From an uncultured delta proteobacterium (GTDB taxonomy: Bacteria; Myxococcota_A; Polyangia; Polyangiales; Polyangiaceae), in contig CAIOHM010000397.1 in NCBI GenBank assembly GCA_903858055.1, forward strand, positions 1-5,435: a DNA stretch of 5,435 nt. Reading direction: 5' to 3'. Numbering within the stretch: the first letter of the stretch is position 1; each line of letters begins with the position of its first letter. Below are positions 1 through 5,435 of this stretch, piece by piece. The notes beneath the pieces were generated by a model, which worked only from the letters and a program-made list of their open reading frames with translations, was not told where the DNA came from and did no database searches. Made by a program: the position numbers and the translations under genes.

Positions 1-603
1 GGCGAGGGCCTTCGGATCGTTCTGGAGTTCGATGTCGACGCTCGTCGAGCCGGCCTCGGAGACGTTTACCATGCGGCGCGCGTCGAGCTTGCCCGGCGCG
101 CTCACCTTGATCTCGTGCGCCCCGGGATCGATGGGCCTGCGCACGCCGAGCGTCGCGCTGTTCACGGGCTGTCCGTCGAGCGTCACCGCGGGCTTCTCCG
201 CGCCCTTGACGTTGATGGTGAGAGAGCCGATGAGCTTGGCGATGTCGTCCTTCTCGGTGGTTGCGTCGTCGACGGCCTTCTCGTACGCGGGCGAGTCACC
301 GGTGCGCTTCCCGCGGCGAACGATGCGGTTGTAGGCCTCTTGCGCTGCGACGAAGCGTTTCTGGCCGCGGAGCGCGCGCGCGAGCCCGAGCGTGATCGTC
401 GGAGCGTCGGAAAAGAGCTGCTCGGCGCGGCGGAAGCGGTCTTCCGCGGTCTTGAAGTCGCTCGCCTTGAGGGCGTCGAGGCCGTCCTTCGCGAGCGAGC
501 GCGCGATGGCTTGGTCCTCGACATTGTCCGCGAGGGCGAGGGCAGGCGTCATCGTGCCGAGGAGGCACGCAACCGTGATCGAGCGAAGGCCAGAGCGCAT
601 CAT
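1..603 (-). CDS. Exported TPR/PEGA-like protein, N-terminal 201 residues (3' end beyond window)
   Basis: The minus strand is open from an ATG at 603 to the window edge, so the C-terminus is missing. Residues 1-25 look like a type I signal peptide: MMRSGLR, a hydrophobic core (VACLLGTMTPALALA) and an ALA-type cleavage site before DNVED. Cys13 lies inside the core without a good lipobox, so a lipoprotein is unlikely. Residues 30-125 are alpha-helical with TPR-like spacing (an ALKASDFKTAEDRFRRAEQLF stretch, then GLARALRGQKRFVAAQEAY). Residues 126-193 resemble a PEGA beta domain: GSLTINV, then VTLDGQPV, then DPGAHEIKVSAPGK. Such TPR plus PEGA proteins are common and mostly uncharacterised in Myxococcota; they are thought to act at the cell envelope. 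No Shine-Dalgarno is visible before either of the two adjacent ATGs (603, 600). It is transcribed away from the motor operon, so a shared job is not implied. Reading frame and export are well supported; function is unknown. Confidence 0.88.
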   Translation of the reverse strand, partial: MMRSGLRSITVACLLGTMTPALALADNVEDQAIARSLAKDGLDALKASDFKTAEDRFRRAEQLFSDAPTITLGLARALRGQKRFVAAQEAYNRIVRRGKRTGDSPAYEKAVDDATTEKDDIAKLIGSLTINVKGAEKPAVTLDGQPVNSATLGVRRPIDPGAHEIKVSAPGKLDARRMVNVSEAGSTSVDIELQNDPKALA

Positions 604-682
604 CGTGCACGAGGGTAACGGATTTCGGCGCACCCGTGGGCCTCTCTTGCGGAGACCCTCTCCGTTTCGCTATGCGAAGGCC
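604..682. promoter_or_regulatory. Divergent intergenic region between the PEGA-type gene and the motor operon
   Basis: These 79 bases separate two divergently oriented starts, so promoters for both directions must lie here or within the flanking gene starts. No consensus sigma-70 promoter is obvious. On the minus strand, TACCCT (617 down to 612) fits a loose TANNNT -10 and sits 8 bases from the ATG. On the plus strand, TATGCG (671-676) sits 6 bases before the ATG at 683, with TTGCGG (647-652) 18 bases upstream as a weak -35. Both placements would give leaderless or near-leaderless transcripts, which would agree with the lack of clear ribosome binding sites. The location is solid; the individual elements are guesses. 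Confidence 0.4.
666..678. repeat. Small inverted repeat TTCGC-tat-GCGAA upstream of the operon
   Basis: Two perfect 5-base arms flank a 3-base spacer and end 4 bases before the ATG at 683. It could be a regulator half-site pair overlapping the start region, or a small hairpin in the mRNA. Arms this short occur often by chance in GC-rich DNA, so significance is doubtful. Confidence 0.3.
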
Positions 683-1378
683 ATGGCGGTCGAGGGCGCA
701 CCCGTGCGGCGGTACGTGCCGGGAGAAGCGGAGTGGCACGAGCTGCTGTCGCACCTCGATCTGCGCGCGACGATCCGCGTCGTCGAATCGATGACCATGC
801 CGGTCGTCGTCGGGCCGCCCGTGGACGCCGAGGAGATCCTCACGCTCGGGCGCGAGCGCATCGCGGACCTGGCCATGCGTCTCCGCACGCCGCCCTTCGA
901 GCCGCTGCACCCGCGCCACCGCATCCTCGACGGCTTCGTCGCGGACGATCAGGACGCGCGTGGGCGGTTGGCCGAGTTCGTTCGCGCCCGCGTCGAGCGA
1001 ATCACCGCAGAGATGACGGAGCTGCGTCGCGAGCTTTGGCGCGCCCTCGCCGCCGGGGGCGAAGAAGATCGGCGCCTCGCCGCGATCGATCGCGCGCTGG
1101 TGCCCACGCTCCAACCCGTGATCCTCCGTCGCATCGACGGCCGAATCGAGCGGGAGGTCGAGCGCACCGCGCGCTCGTTTTCGCGCGTTTCCCGGCACCT
1201 ACGCGCTTCCGTGGCACGGGTTCACCAGGTGCGCCGCTGGCATCGCTTTCTCGACGCCTTCTTCGCCTTCGAACGCGCACGCCTCGAACCCCTGCTCGAG
1301 CGCCTCGCGCGCATGCACGAGCCCGGTCTTCGGCCCGCGCTCCAAACGTCCTCCATCTCGAACGAAAGTCCGCGTTGA
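683..1378 (+). CDS. DUF3348-like helical protein, first gene of the motor operon
   Basis: A 231-residue soluble protein with no signal peptide or membrane segment. It is predicted almost entirely alpha-helical and is rich in Arg, Leu and Glu. Residues 92-123 (RGRLAEFVRARVERITAEMTE onward) and 130-212 form long amphipathic helices. The segment LAAIDRALVPTLQP (132-145), followed by a basic helix and then RRWHRFLDAFFAFERARLEP (184-203), resembles the C-terminal half of DUF3348 proteins, where a conserved Leu-Ala-x-Leu-Asp stretch is followed by a helical region. The match is from memory of the family and is remote; gene order is the stronger argument, since DUF3348 genes precede DUF802/OmpA/DUF2894 genes in beta- and gammaproteobacteria. 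Start: ATG 683 is the first good start but has only AAGG at 2 bases' spacing. GTG 704 has GAGGG (692-696) at 7 bases and is a serious alternative, giving 224 residues. The stop shares its A with the next start (TGATG). Molecular role unknown; a cytoplasmic partner of the motor is plausible. Confidence 0.82.
   Translation: MAVEGAPVRRYVPGEAEWHELLSHLDLRATIRVVESMTMPVVVGPPVDAEEILTLGRERIADLAMRLRTPPFEPLHPRHRILDGFVADDQDARGRLAEFVRARVERITAEMTELRRELWRALAAGGEEDRRLAAIDRALVPTLQPVILRRIDGRIEREVERTARSFSRVSRHLRASVARVHQVRRWHRFLDAFFAFERARLEPLLERLARMHEPGLRPALQTSSISNESPR
692..696 (+). promoter_or_regulatory. Possible ribosome binding site favouring GTG 704 as start
   Basis: GAGGG lies 7 bases before an in-frame GTG at 704 and inside the annotated start of the DUF3348-like gene. 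It is the only well-spaced Shine-Dalgarno-like sequence near this gene's 5' end, so the true protein may begin at residue 8 (Val-Arg-Arg-Tyr). Confidence 0.35.
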
Positions 1379-3627
1379 TGTCCACGAACCTCTCGACCCG
1401 CGCGCCGTCGCGCAGCGTCGAAGCCCCTTTCGTCCTCGCGCTCGGGGCCCTTGGCGTAGGCGTGGCCGCGCGCGTCGCGTGGGCAGCCCGAGGTGGTGCC
1501 CTCGTCGTGGCCGCGCCGCCCGTCGTCGTCGCGGCGCTCGTGCTCGCCGGAACGTTCCGCGTGTGGCATGACCTCGCGGCCGCCGCGGGTATCGAGGGCG
1601 ACCTCGTGGCCTCCGAGGGGCGCGAAGGCGAGGTGAGCGAGACCTTCGTTCGCCAAGCAAAAGACCTCGTCGATCGCGCTTCTTCGACGCTGCCGTCCGT
1701 GTGCATCCTCGTCGGCCTCCTCGGCACCTTCGCCGGCCTCTTCGAAGCCCTCGTCGGCTCGCGCGACCTCGTCGCCACCGCGGTCGACGCGGCGGCCCTG
1801 CGCGCGGTGGTCGGCGCGCCGCTCGCCGGTCTCGCGCGCGCTTTCGGGTCGTCGGCCGCGGGTATCGTCGGCTCCGTCGTTCTCGGCCTCAGCGAGGGTC
1901 GCTTTCAACGCGTCGCCGACGCGATCGCCGTGCGCCTCGAGATCGTGGACGAGAAGCGCCGCACGCTCGCGCTCGGAGCCCAGTTGCGCGAGGCGCTCGC
2001 GTCCGCGACCGGGGCCGCTGCGGACCAAGCGGCGCGCGAAGAGCGTCTCACGGCCGTGCTCGAGCGTGTGGCCCGGGCGGTCGAGCCGCTCGCCGCGGCG
2101 AACGAGGCTACGCGATCGGTGCTCGTCGAGAATCAGGCGCTCCTGCGCGAACTCGCGACGTCCGTGCGTGTCGGGTCGGAAGCGTCCGCCGTTGCACTAC
2201 GCGAAGGGGCCGCCCAGTCTGCCGCGGCTCTGCGCGCCTCCGCCGAAGAGGGGCAGGGAGCGCTTCGTGCGTCCCAGGAGGCGTTGATGGAGGCGCTGCG
2301 CACGGCTTCGGTCGCCGCGACCTCAGCCATCGTCGCGGCCGCGGAAGAGACGCGCCGCGCCGTCGAAACGTCGAACGAGCAAACGGCCGCGAGCCTCGCG
2401 TCGTCGTCGACCGAAGGGAGCCGCGCCATTGAAGCCGCTTCGCTTCGCACCGAGGGAGCGGTTGAGCGTTTCGCGAGGGAAATCGCTGCGTCTGCGAGGG
2501 CTTCCTTCGAGCAGGCAAACAGTGGGATCACGAGCGCTCTGGCGGGCGCGGCCCTTGCCGTCGAAGGCGCGGCAAGCCGCCTCGTGACGGCCGTCGAAGC
2601 CACGTCGACGGCGCAACGTGCGGAGCTCGAGGCGGCGCGGGAAGCGCAAACCACGACGACCGCGAAGCTCGTGTCGGCACAGGAGACCTCGCTCGAGCGC
2701 CTCGCCACAGCCAACGGCGTCGCCCTCGAGGCGTTCACACGCGCGACCGAAGAGCTCCGCGCGCACGGCGTCGCCTTGAGCGATGATCTGCGTTCGCGCG
2801 AAGAGTCCGCGCGCGCTGCGACGCTCCGGTCCCTCGAGGAGGCACTTGGCGCATGGGCGAAGCGTGACGAAGAGCGCTACGCGCGCGAAGAGTCCGAGCG
2901 TCGAGCCCGCTGGGAGGACGACGACGCGCGACGGGCCGAGTGGTCCGGGGCCGAGAAGCTCGTGCTCCAAGCCGCAATGGACATCCTCGCCGAGCGCATG
3001 GCCGCGGTCGCCGAGGTGCAAGGCCGTGTAGCGGGCACCGTCGAAGCGGCGAGCGCCGTTCTTCGCCACGTCGAGGTCGAGGCTTCGCGCTCGAGCGAGG
3101 CCGCGTTGGCGCAGCGCGCGCAAGCCGAAGAGAGCTTCAGGACCGCCCTGAACGAGGGCGCGAAGGCCATCGCCGAAACGCTCGCGCAGGAGACGCGTGC
3201 GCTCGCAGCCTCGCTGCGTGAGGAGCTCGCTCATGCGGGGTCCGCCCTCGAAGCGCGCGCGCAAGCGCTCGCCGATGGGGCAACCCGCGCCGAGGGGACC
3301 GCGCTCGACCGCGTCACGTCGCTCGAGTCCGCCGCGTCCGCGATGAGCGCGCAAGCCGGCGATGTCGCCCGTGCGGTGGAGACCCTCGCAGAGGTTCTGC
3401 GAAGCGCACCCTTGGAGGTGTCACCTGTCGTGTCGAGCGGTTCGTCGACGAGCGACGTCGCGGGCGGGGCCGCACCGCCGGGCGCCGCGACCGTGCAGAA
3501 CGACGAAGACCGCGCGGCGTTCGTGGCCTGCCTCGAAGAGGCGCGCCGATGGTTCGACGCTTCGCAAGCCCTCCAACAAAAGTTCCTCGACGAAGCGATG
3601 CAGCTCCGTGGCGGCGGTCGTCCGTGA
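1378..3627 (+). CDS. MotA/TolQ/ExbB-like channel subunit with long coiled-coil tail (DUF802-type, ZorA-like)
   Basis: A 749-residue inner-membrane protein. Four hydrophobic segments are visible: about 16-37, 41-60, 105-126 and 148-171. The third carries LPSVCILVGLLGTFAGL, the GLLGT signature of the MotA/TolQ/ExbB proton-channel family. The fourth, AFGSSAAGIVGSVVLGL, matches the second pore helix, so Thr117 and Ser158/Ser159 are likely pore-lining residues. From about 175 to 675 the chain is Ala/Glu/Arg-rich and helical, with very few prolines, like a long coiled coil. A charged stretch around 470-510 (REESAR, KRDEERYAREESERRARW) recalls DUF802 repeats. A Gly/Ser/Pro linker (about 677-710) leads to a C-terminal helix with ARRWFDASQALQQKFLDEAM (722-741), a conserved-looking end also expected of DUF802 proteins. 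By analogy with ZorA, five copies would surround two MotB-like subunits, with the tail extending into the cytoplasm. ATG 1378 overlaps the previous stop; the frame stays open upstream to 733, but that part is Arg-rich shadow over the DUF3348-like gene. Family-level call is strong; function is unproven. Confidence 0.93.
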   Translation: MSTNLSTRAPSRSVEAPFVLALGALGVGVAARVAWAARGGALVVAAPPVVVAALVLAGTFRVWHDLAAAAGIEGDLVASEGREGEVSETFVRQAKDLVDRASSTLPSVCILVGLLGTFAGLFEALVGSRDLVATAVDAAALRAVVGAPLAGLARAFGSSAAGIVGSVVLGLSEGRFQRVADAIAVRLEIVDEKRRTLALGAQLREALASATGAAADQAAREERLTAVLERVARAVEPLAAANEATRSVLVENQALLRELATSVRVGSEASAVALREGAAQSAAALRASAEEGQGALRASQEALMEALRTASVAATSAIVAAAEETRRAVETSNEQTAASLASSSTEGSRAIEAASLRTEGAVERFAREIAASARASFEQANSGITSALAGAALAVEGAASRLVTAVEATSTAQRAELEAAREAQTTTTAKLVSAQETSLERLATANGVALEAFTRATEELRAHGVALSDDLRSREESARAATLRSLEEALGAWAKRDEERYAREESERRARWEDDDARRAEWSGAEKLVLQAAMDILAERMAAVAEVQGRVAGTVEAASAVLRHVEVEASRSSEAALAQRAQAEESFRTALNEGAKAIAETLAQETRALAASLREELAHAGSALEARAQALADGATRAEGTALDRVTSLESAASAMSAQAGDVARAVETLAEVLRSAPLEVSPVVSSGSSTSDVAGGAAPPGAATVQNDEDRAAFVACLEEARRWFDASQALQQKFLDEAMQLRGGGRP

Positions 3628-4277
3628 AATACACGCGTAACAGACCAAAACAGGATACCGGCTACGTTTGGGCAGCCGTCGCCGATGCCCTCGCGCTCGT
3701 GATCGGTACGCTCGTGCTCACCGTCGTGGCGATCGCCCTCGTGCCGCGCGAGAACCACGACGACGCGGAGGTGGGCGGCCACCGCGTGCCCGATGGTCAA
3801 GCTTCCGTCTCGCCCGAGCGCCTCGCGCGCCTGGAGCTCCTCGAGAGAGCGCTCGCGAGCAACATTCGAGCTGGGGAAATCCAGGTCTTGGACGGCCGCA
3901 TCGGCATCCTCGCCAATGTGCTCTTCGAGCTGAACCAGGCGAAGCTCACCGAGGAAGGGGAGGCCATCGTTGCGTCGCTCGCGCCGCCCCTGCAGCGCTA
4001 CCTCGCGACCTGCGACGACTCGGTCATGGTGAGCGGGTTCACCGACGACCTCGCGATTCACGCGGGTCCCTACCACGACAACTGGCGACTCTCGCTCGAG
4101 CGAGCCCTCACCGTCATGCGCTCCCTCGTGCGCGCGGGCGTCCCCGAGGGGCGCGTCTTCGCGGCGGGCTTCGGGGAGCACCGCCCCATCACGCCGAACG
4201 TCGACGAGAACTCCCGCGCACAGAATCGCCGCGTCGAAATCGTCCCCATCCCCAAGTCCCGAGGCACCTTCCCGTGA
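3624..4277 (+). CDS. MotB/OmpA-like peptidoglycan-binding motor subunit (ZorB-like)
   Basis: A 217-residue protein with a short basic N-terminus in the cytoplasm, one membrane helix (about 14-40, starting YVWAAVADALALVIG) and a periplasmic C-terminal OmpA-like domain (about 84-208). Asp21, near the start of the helix, matches the ion-carrying Asp of MotB, ExbD, TolR and ZorB. A helical linker (about 62-80) precedes the domain. The domain shows VLFELNQAKLTEEGE, then SGFTDDL, then NWRLSLERA, then GFGEHRPI and QNRRVEI. Asp141 and Arg160 correspond to the peptidoglycan diaminopimelate-binding Asp and Arg of OmpA; the NWxLSxxRA form is MotB-like. The start is GTG 3624, which overlaps the previous stop as GTGA. 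An in-frame ATG at 3549 would add 25 Arg-rich residues that overlap the upstream gene and is less likely. Together with the ZorA-like protein it should form an ion-driven stator anchored to the cell wall. Family call is very secure; the driven process is unknown. Confidence 0.96.
   Translation: MKYTRNRPKQDTGYVWAAVADALALVIGTLVLTVVAIALVPRENHDDAEVGGHRVPDGQASVSPERLARLELLERALASNIRAGEIQVLDGRIGILANVLFELNQAKLTEEGEAIVASLAPPLQRYLATCDDSVMVSGFTDDLAIHAGPYHDNWRLSLERALTVMRSLVRAGVPEGRVFAAGFGEHRPITPNVDENSRAQNRRVEIVPIPKSRGTFP
4261..4264 (+). promoter_or_regulatory. Ribosome binding site supporting GTG 4274
   Basis: GAGG, 9 bases before the GTG that overlaps the OmpA-like gene's stop codon. It lies inside the end of that gene and supports a GTG start in the overlap over a start farther downstream. 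Confidence 0.5.
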
Positions 4278-4909
4278 ACCTCGAGGCGATTGAGCCGTCC
4301 CTCGCCGTGGTGGACCGCTGGCTCGATCGCCGCGAAGTCACGGGGGCGTCGCTGCGTGGCGCCCTCGAATCGCTGGCGGAGAGGCGCTTGACCGCCTGGT
4401 CGCGGTTCGCCAGCGTGTCGGCGATCGGGGAAGTGCGCGCGGTGCTGCGCGATCGCGGAGCGGAGCACATTGGGGCGCACATGGGCGCGCACGTGCGTGA
4501 CCCCGCGAGCGCGAATCCGAGCGAGTCCGACGCTCCGCGCGTAGCGCCCGCGAGCGCGGTCGACCTCCTGCGTCGCCTGACGCAGGCCCATGGGGCCGAG
4601 GCGTACGAGATCGTGGAGCAGGCGTTTCGCCGATCGATCGCCAAGTTCGGAGCGCGATTCGTCGCGACGCACGCGCGCGCGGCGATCGACGAGACGATGG
4701 GGCCCATGCACTCGACCGTCGTCGCCGCAGACCTCCTCTCCATGCTCGAGCGCCTGGACACCCGATACCTGGAGTCGCTGACCTTCGCCCTCGAGACCAT
4801 GCATGACTGGGGTGTCGTGGCGGCACGCACCGCCGAATCCCGCGAGAAAACGCGCCCAACGGGCAAGCGAGCGCCGAGGGCTCTTTCTTCGCCGAAGCGA
4901 CGCGCCTAA
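4274..4909 (+). CDS. DUF2894-like protein, fourth gene of the motor operon
   Basis: A 211-residue soluble protein. The start is GTG 4274, overlapping the OmpA-like stop as GTGA, with a GAGG site upstream. Residues 1-60 are helical (PSLAVVDRWLDRR, then LRGALESLAERRLTAWSRF). A His-rich, low-complexity linker (HIGAHMGAH, 65-73, to about 92) follows. The conserved core is about 95-180, and its end (GPMHSTVVAADLLSMLERLD, 143-162, then TRYLESLTFALETMHDW) lines up well with the C-terminal signature of DUF2894 proteins, which I recall as a Gly-Pro-Leu-Asn-Ser motif, a Leu-rich helix, a Tyr-Leu pair and a final Asp/Trp helix. The last 30 residues are basic and probably disordered. The DUF2894 match and the position right after an OmpA gene support each other. 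The family has no assigned function; association with the cytoplasmic side of the motor is inference. No catalytic motif is visible. Confidence 0.87.
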   Translation: MNLEAIEPSLAVVDRWLDRREVTGASLRGALESLAERRLTAWSRFASVSAIGEVRAVLRDRGAEHIGAHMGAHVRDPASANPSESDAPRVAPASAVDLLRRLTQAHGAEAYEIVEQAFRRSIAKFGARFVATHARAAIDETMGPMHSTVVAADLLSMLERLDTRYLESLTFALETMHDWGVVAARTAESREKTRPTGKRAPRALSSPKRRA

Positions 4910-4919
4910 ACTCCGCGGC

Positions 4920-5357
4920 ATGGGCAACGAGCCGAAGAAGAACGAGCAGCTCGACGAAGACCTCGACGAAGGTTCGACCGCGATGTTCTCGCGGGAGGCC
5001 CACGGATGGTTCTCCTCCATGGCGGACAACCAGGAGACCGACGCGAACGCCACGGCCGACCTCGGCCGCAACGCCGTGATGGAGAGCTCGCCGCTCTCGC
5101 GAACCGGAGGACTCCCGCCTGCGTCGAAAGTGGGCGGCCCGGCGTCGAACCGCGTCCTCACGCCCGTCCCGCCCCCCGTGGCCTCCGTCTCCCCTCACTC
5201 GTTGCCGCGCCCGGCGCCCGCCTCCGTCGCGAGCGGAGCCGCTTCTCCTCTCGCGAAGCTCGACGGAAAGCAGGTCATTCTCCTCGCGTTCGTGGGAGGC
5301 GCGCTCGTGGCCGCCATCGTCGGTGTCGCGGCGTTTTTCCTCTTGACTGCGCGGTGA
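4920..5357 (+). CDS. Small tail-anchored membrane protein with disordered N-terminal region
   Basis: A 145-residue protein I do not recognise. Residues 1-20 are highly charged (KKNEQLDEDLDEG), followed by STAMFSREAHGWF (19-31). Residues 55-110 are Pro/Ser/Ala-rich, with PVPPPVASVSPHSLPRPAP at about 82-100, and are probably disordered. A single hydrophobic helix (about 118-142, IILLAFVGG-like then AAIVGVAAFFLL) ends three residues before the C-terminus, so the protein is likely tail-anchored with its N-terminal part in the cytoplasm. It starts 10 bases after the DUF2894-like stop, which suggests cotranscription, but no clear ribosome binding site is seen. Codon use matches its neighbours. It is not part of the beta/gammaproteobacterial operon as I know it and may be a lineage-specific addition or simply the next gene. 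Thr20 in the STAMF context could be a kinase target; this is speculation. Confidence 0.84.
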   Translation: MGNEPKKNEQLDEDLDEGSTAMFSREAHGWFSSMADNQETDANATADLGRNAVMESSPLSRTGGLPPASKVGGPASNRVLTPVPPPVASVSPHSLPRPAPASVASGAASPLAKLDGKQVILLAFVGGALVAAIVGVAAFFLLTAR

Positions 5358-5368
5358 TCAGCGTTTCC

Positions 5369-5382
5369 TCGGGAAAACCCGA
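5369..5382 (+). terminator. Small hairpin after the last gene (weak terminator candidate)
   Basis: TCGGG-aaaa-CCCGA forms a 5-base-pair stem with a four-A loop, 12 bases after the last stop codon. The position suits an operon end, but the stem is short and A-rich rather than T-rich sequence follows, so it is not a canonical intrinsic terminator. It may only stabilise the 3' end, or be chance. Confidence 0.25.
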
Positions 5383-5406
5383 ACGAACGAAAAATGAAAA
5401 AAGAGT

Positions 5407-5435
5407 TTGACGGAAGGCGAGGAAGGGCCTACCTA
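5407..5435 (+). promoter_or_regulatory. Possible promoter for a gene beyond the right edge
   Basis: TTGACG at 5407-5412 is a good -35 match, and 17 bases later TACCTA (5430-5435) is a poor -10 match that touches the window edge. It lies in an AT-richer non-coding stretch, which is unusual here. Without downstream sequence this is only a candidate. Confidence 0.22.

Noticed and set aside
32..618. Plus-strand reading frames opposite the PEGA-type gene
   Set aside because: Low-complexity Arg/Ala/Glu translations; the minus-strand frame has a signal peptide and domain-like pattern.
640..660. Imperfect inverted repeat GGGCCTC...GAGACCC
   Set aside because: One mismatch in 7-base arms, with no link to a start or stop; expected by chance in this composition.
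392..682. Upstream extension of the DUF3348-like reading frame
   Set aside because: It runs antisense over the signal peptide and TPR region of the PEGA-type gene and looks like compositional shadow.
733..1377. Upstream extension of the channel-subunit reading frame by 215 residues
   Set aside because: It overlaps the whole DUF3348-like gene in another frame, is Arg/Pro-rich and has no membrane or family features; the TGATG junction at 1376 gives a natural start.
1900..3500. Methyl-accepting chemotaxis protein reading of the Ala/Glu-rich tail
   Set aside because: The helical composition is similar, but I see no conserved hairpin-tip signalling motif, no HAMP domain and no periplasmic sensor domain.
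2323..4181. Long minus-strand reading frames (343 and 316 residues) opposite the motor genes
   Set aside because: Mirror images of strongly coding plus-strand genes in GC-rich DNA; translations are Arg/Gly-rich without recognisable motifs.
1378..4277. Flagellar MotAB or Tol-Pal/ExbBD assignment
   Set aside because: The channel subunit's long tail is absent from MotA, TolQ and ExbB; the partner's OmpA domain is absent from TolR and ExbD; no flagellar, tolA/tolB or tonB gene is nearby.
1378..4909. Calling the locus a complete Zorya system
   Set aside because: The motor pair is ZorAB-like, but no ZorC, ZorD or ZorE domain is visible, and the adjacent proteins fit DUF3348 and DUF2894 better.
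1..5435. CRISPR arrays, tRNA or rRNA genes, insertion-sequence ends, attachment sites
   Set aside because: No direct-repeat array, tRNA-like fold, transposase or terminal repeat was seen on either strand.

Overview
The window is GC-rich, with strong G/C preference at third codon positions, so long spurious ORFs appear in several frames. The gene style (a secreted TPR plus PEGA-type protein, an Ala/Arg/Glu-rich proteome, a Pro/Ala-rich membrane-anchored protein) suggests a large-genome member of the Myxococcota, probably a Polyangia relative. That assignment is inference; no rRNA or marker gene is present.

Layout. (1) Positions 1-603, minus strand: the first 201 codons of an exported protein with a signal peptide, a TPR-like helical region and a PEGA-like beta domain; it runs off the left edge. 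(2) Positions 604-682: a short divergent intergenic region that must hold the start signals for both directions. (3) Positions 683-4909, plus strand: four tightly packed genes with overlapping stops and starts (TGATG, GTGA, GTGA). They are a DUF3348-like helical protein, a MotA/TolQ/ExbB-like channel protein with a very long coiled-coil tail (DUF802-type, resembling ZorA), a MotB/OmpA-like protein with one membrane helix and a peptidoglycan-binding domain (resembling ZorB), and a DUF2894-like protein. (4) Positions 4920-5357, plus strand: a small protein with a disordered N-terminal part and a C-terminal membrane anchor, 10 bases after the fourth gene and probably in the same operon. (5) Positions 5358-5435: an AT-richer non-coding stretch with a small hairpin and a possible -35 element near the right edge.

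How the genes fit together. The two central proteins have the hallmarks of an ion-driven 5:2 stator-type motor of the inner membrane: the GLLGT helix and a Ser-rich second channel helix in the MotA-like subunit, and a membrane-embedded Asp plus an OmpA-type peptidoglycan anchor in the MotB-like subunit. From memory, the order DUF3348 - DUF802 - OmpA - DUF2894 recurs as an uncharacterised operon in beta- and gammaproteobacteria such as Burkholderia and Xanthomonas. This window seems to carry a divergent version with an added tail-anchored protein. It resembles the ZorAB motor of Zorya anti-phage systems, but no ZorC-, ZorD- or ZorE-like effector is in view, so it should not be called Zorya. The two flanking small proteins are the best candidates for motor-specific partners. 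The function is unknown.
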